From assembly GCA_017395425.1 (NCBI GenBank), contig JAFPUM010000061.1:1-64000 (forward strand): DNA of 64,000 nucleotides, given 5' to 3'. The DNA comes from Clostridia bacterium. GTDB taxonomy: Bacteria; Bacillota; Clostridia; Oscillospirales; Acutalibacteraceae. The notes below the pieces were generated by a model. That model saw only the letters and a program-made list of their open reading frames with translations, had not been told where the DNA came from and did no database searches. Shown piece after piece: positions 61,426 through 64,000 of this stretch. A program made the position numbers and the translations under genes. The stretch's first letter is position 1; each line of letters begins with the position of its first letter.

Positions 61426-61583
61426 TACAATCATCTATGCCGGTAGGATTCAGACATATGGACAAACCACAGATACGGTAAGATTCTATCATATTTTGTC
61501 AAAAAAAACAATCGCAAAATGACCAATCTTTCCTCAGGATTTTTAGCGGAAAATAGATTTGTCTGCCAATCGCACTTTACCGC

Positions 61584-61612
61584 TTGACTTTTAACAGGTT
61601 AGATGGTAAATT
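61584..61612 (+). promoter_or_regulatory. Promoter of tatD
   Basis: TTGACT, 17 bases, TAAATT. Confidence 0.62.
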
Positions 61613-61660
61613 GAATCTATCCATTATCGTTTAACGTATACAAAAAAAGGAGGAATAGAC

Positions 61661-62437
61661 ATGATTTTCGACACACATGCGCATTATTATTACCGCGAAT
61701 TCCGGGACGACCGGGATCAGCTTCTCCGGCGGCTGCATGAAGAGGACGGTGTTTCCGCCATTGTCTGTGTCTCGGAAAATCTGGAAACGTCACAGAAAAG
61801 CGTTGCGCTGGCGCAGGCATATGATTTTGTCTACGCGGCAGTGGGGGTGCATCCCAAATATGCCCCGCAATGGCGGGACAGCCACTATGACCTGCTGCGC
61901 CGGATGCTTTCCGAGCCTAAGGTAGTGGCAGTGGGTGAAATGGGACTGGACTATCACAGAGGCGGCGAAGACAGGGCGCTTCAGGAGCAGGTCTTTGTGC
62001 GGCAGCTCGAATTGGCACAGGAAGCAGGACTGCCGGTGATTATCCATGACCGTGAGGCGCACGGAGACACCTACCGCATTCTGCGCAAGTACCGTCCGGA
62101 GGGCGTCCTGCACTGTTTCAGCGGCAGCGTGGAGCTGATGCGTGAAGCGGTGGGTCTGGGACTGTACATCGGCATGGGCGGTTCGGTGACATTCAGCGGC
62201 GCGGTGCATCCGCTCGAGGTAGCCAAAGCCGTACCGCTGCATCATCTCGTGCTGGAAACCGACGCGCCCTTCCTGATTCCGACGCCCTGCCGCACGGATC
62301 CCAACCGCCGCGAACGCTCCGATTCTTCGATGATCCGCGCGGTGGCGGAATGTATCGCAGCGGCTCGGGGCATGGATACCGACGAATTGCTTTCAATCAC
62401 CGAGGCCAACGCCCGGCAGCTGTACCGGCTGGCATAA
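61661..62437 (+). CDS. TatD family hydrolase (metal-dependent DNase)
   Basis: 258 residues, normal length. Metal ligands are in DTHAHYYY, GEMGLDYHR, VIIHDREAH, CFSGSVELM and ETDAPFLIPTP. TatD proteins are Mg2+-dependent 3'-5' exonucleases or deacylases. The ATG at 61661 has AAAGGAGGAATAGAC ahead. Single gene with its own promoter and terminator. Confidence 0.94.
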   Translation: MIFDTHAHYYYREFRDDRDQLLRRLHEEDGVSAIVCVSENLETSQKSVALAQAYDFVYAAVGVHPKYAPQWRDSHYDLLRRMLSEPKVVAVGEMGLDYHRGGEDRALQEQVFVRQLELAQEAGLPVIIHDREAHGDTYRILRKYRPEGVLHCFSGSVELMREAVGLGLYIGMGGSVTFSGAVHPLEVAKAVPLHHLVLETDAPFLIPTPCRTDPNRRERSDSSMIRAVAECIAAARGMDTDELLSITEANARQLYRLA

Positions 62438-62478
62438 ACGAACCTCATATGATGATTTTCATATAATTATTTAAGACT

Positions 62479-62522
62479 AAAGCGGCGGTTTACTCTCCCG
62501 GGAGAATAAACCGCCGCTTTTT
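62479..62522. terminator. Bidirectional terminator between tatD and ackA
   Basis: AAAGCGGCGGTTTA pairs with TAAACCGCCGCTTT, and the inner TCTCCCGGGAGA extends the stem. Confidence 0.9.
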
Positions 62523-62551
62523 ATGTCCTGTTTATAGCTGTGTGCAAAACC

Positions 62552-63766
62552 TTACTTGCTCATGCCTTCCACAATGGCTTTGGTGTCGCGGGCGATGACC
62601 ATTTCCTCATCAGTGGGAATGACATAGACCTTGACCTTGCTTTCGGGGGTGGAAAGCTCCATCTCCTTGCCGTGGGTCGCGGCATTGACTTCCTCGTCCA
62701 GTTCCACACCGAGGCATTCGAGATAATGGCAGATGCGGGAACGGTGGAGCGTCTGGTTCTCGCCGATACCGGCGGTGAAGACCAGCGCGTCCATGCCGCC
62801 GAGGGCGACATAGTAGCTGCCGATGAACTTCGCGATCTGATATTCGAGAATCTGGTGGGTGAGGATGGCTCTCTCATTGCCTTCCTGCGCGGCGGCGGTG
62901 ACGTCGCGGTCATCGCTGGAAACGCCGGACAGACCCAGCATACCCGACTTCTTGTTGAGGATATTGTCCATCTCGCCGGGGGTCAGACCTTCCTTCTCCA
63001 TGATGAAGGTCACAACCGATGGATCAAGCGAACCCGAGCGGGTGCCCATGATGAAGCCGTCGAGGGGGGTCAGACCCATCGACGTGTCGATGACCTTACC
63101 GTCCTTCACCGCGGAAATCGAGGAACCATTGCCGAGGTGACAGTTGATGATCCTGGTGCCGGCGGGATTGTCGGCTTTGCCGAGCAGTTCCAGGCAGCGA
63201 CCGGTGACATAGCGGTGGCTGGTGCCGTGGAATCCGTAGCGGCGGATGGAATACTTCTCGTAATATTCATAGGGAATGCCGAAGGTGTAGGCTTTGGCAG
63301 GCATGGTGGAGTGGAAGGAAGTGTCGAACACAGCCACCTGCGGCACATCCTTGCCGAATACGTCCACAGCGGCTTCAATGCCCTGAATGTGAGCCGGGTT
63401 ATGCAGCGGTGCCAGCGGGCTGAGTTCGCGGATGCCTTCCAGTACCTCATCGGTCACGAGGCAGGAATCCTTGAATTTGTCGCCGCCCTGTACAACGCGA
63501 TGTCCCAGTGCCGAGATGTCACTCAGATTGTCCACAACCTTGCCTTCGCCGGAGGTCAGCGCGTCCTTGACCGCGTTGAATGCCTCGGTGTGGTTGGTCA
63601 TGGGGACTTCGGTGACATAGGACTGACCGTTCACCTTATGGGTGAGCTTGCTGCCCTCGATGCCGATTCGTTCGCAAAGGCCCTTTGCGATGACCTGCTC
63701 GTTGTCCATATCAATGAGCTGATACTTGAGAGACGAGCTGCCTGCGTTGATAACGAGAATTTTCAT
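62552..63766 (-). CDS. ackA: Acetate kinase
   Basis: 404 residues. It makes ATP from acetyl phosphate. Motifs: NAGSSSLKYQL (phosphate 1), HRVVQGGDKF, FDTSFHSTMP (phosphate 2), GFHGTSHRY, NCHLGNGSSI, MGTRSGSLDP and FTAGIGENQ (adenosine site). The ATG at 63766 has AAGGAG ahead. Single gene; pta is not in the window, though it usually is nearby in Firmicutes. It points away from the tmcAL-like gene. Confidence 0.97.
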   Translation of the reverse strand: MKILVINAGSSSLKYQLIDMDNEQVIAKGLCERIGIEGSKLTHKVNGQSYVTEVPMTNHTEAFNAVKDALTSGEGKVVDNLSDISALGHRVVQGGDKFKDSCLVTDEVLEGIRELSPLAPLHNPAHIQGIEAAVDVFGKDVPQVAVFDTSFHSTMPAKAYTFGIPYEYYEKYSIRRYGFHGTSHRYVTGRCLELLGKADNPAGTRIINCHLGNGSSISAVKDGKVIDTSMGLTPLDGFIMGTRSGSLDPSVVTFIMEKEGLTPGEMDNILNKKSGMLGLSGVSSDDRDVTAAAQEGNERAILTHQILEYQIAKFIGSYYVALGGMDALVFTAGIGENQTLHRSRICHYLECLGVELDEEVNAATHGKEMELSTPESKVKVYVIPTDEEMVIARDTKAIVEGMSK

Positions 63767-63862
63767 GGGAATGATCTCCTTGTCCTGATGTAGTATTGGT
63801 TTCAGAATACCGCAAACGCCTTTGTGAAACAATTGAATTTGACGGCAACATTCTTATAGTAT

Positions 63863-63891
63863 ATAATAGTACATCATCCCCGAAATTGCAA
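63863..63891 (-). promoter_or_regulatory. Promoter of ackA
   Basis: Minus strand TTGCAA, 17 bases, TATTAT. Leader about 90 bases. Confidence 0.65.
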
Positions 63892-63954
63892 GGATTTGGA
63901 CAAAAAAAACCTGCTCCAAATCCAAAAAAACAAACAGAAGCGGAGGAAAACCAC

Positions 63955-64000
63955 ATGAGTATGTCCGGCGGCGGCAGAGTTGCCGCCATTATCGCGGAAT
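63955..64000 (+). CDS. Probable tRNA(Met) cytidine acetate ligase (3' partial)
   Basis: Only 15 codons are in the window: MSMSGGGRVAAIIAE. The ATG at 63955 has GGAGGAAAACCAC ahead, an excellent site. The segment VAAIIAE is how TmcAL/YlbM proteins start (it normally continues YNPFHNGH, the nucleotide-binding motif), and these genes often neighbour ackA in Firmicutes. The rest lies beyond the edge, so the name is an inference. Confidence 0.5.
   Translation, partial: MSMSGGGRVAAIIAE

Overview
The window looks like a chromosome segment of a moderately GC-rich, endospore-lineage Firmicute, most likely a gut Clostridium-class organism of the Oscillospirales (Ruminococcaceae-like). Signs are AGGAGG-type ribosome binding sites, TTGACA/TATAAT promoters with 17-nt spacers, the cdaA-ybbR pair, a YlmC/YmxH-type protein, acetate kinase, glycogen synthase, a short citrate synthase/isocitrate dehydrogenase arm, a Na+-pump decarboxylase, DegV proteins and a LytTR-DUF3021-ABC operon. 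I see no rRNA, tRNA, CRISPR array or prophage; the only mobile DNA is a decayed IS200/IS605 tnpB.

Layout. 1-1.3 kb: end of a TPR protein built from near-identical 141-bp repeats. 1.4-12.3 kb: mostly minus strand: an Fe-S scaffold/GGGtGRT pair, a glmM-cohesin-like-Nudix-membrane cluster, rsmI/trmN6-like, a tiny ferredoxin, DUF1015 and an acidic membrane protein. 12.5-23.3 kb: mostly plus: a DUF1836 regulator behind a perfect 23-bp inverted repeat, DegV, the tnpB remnant, a GH13 enzyme, the LytTR operon, a Cys-rich protein, and c-di-AMP synthesis (cdaA-ybbR). 23.4-27.2 kb: minus: a solute-binding lipoprotein, small membrane proteins and a dipeptidase. 27.3-43.7 kb: plus: gltA-icd behind a structured leader, a CLC transporter, birA, a PP2C phosphatase fused to an outside Ig-like domain, a 1974-residue protein of unknown function, a GT39-like membrane protein and a second DegV. 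43.8-50.2 kb: minus: a zinc-ribbon/pseudokinase/PASTA protein, a second orphan solute-binding lipoprotein, mnmA and oadB-oadG. 50.4-50.75 kb: a candidate structured RNA. 50.9-64 kb: glgA, htrA, yibE/F-yfbR, two envelope proteins, a CpsB/BY-kinase exopolysaccharide pair, tatD, ackA and the start of a probable tmcAL.

How parts fit. Envelope and signalling genes dominate: c-di-AMP synthesis, PP2C phosphatase, PASTA pseudokinase, tyrosine autokinase/phosphatase, HtrA and a LytTR-controlled ABC exporter. Central carbon genes are scattered single units (gltA-icd toward 2-oxoglutarate, ackA, oadBG, glgA, GH13).

The most unusual window-wide signal is a set of seven short tandem repeats, mostly 7-mers, lying on or just after the stop codon of otherwise ordinary genes. 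Some supply the last codons and the stop codon itself, and because 7 is not a multiple of 3 they place stop codons in every frame.
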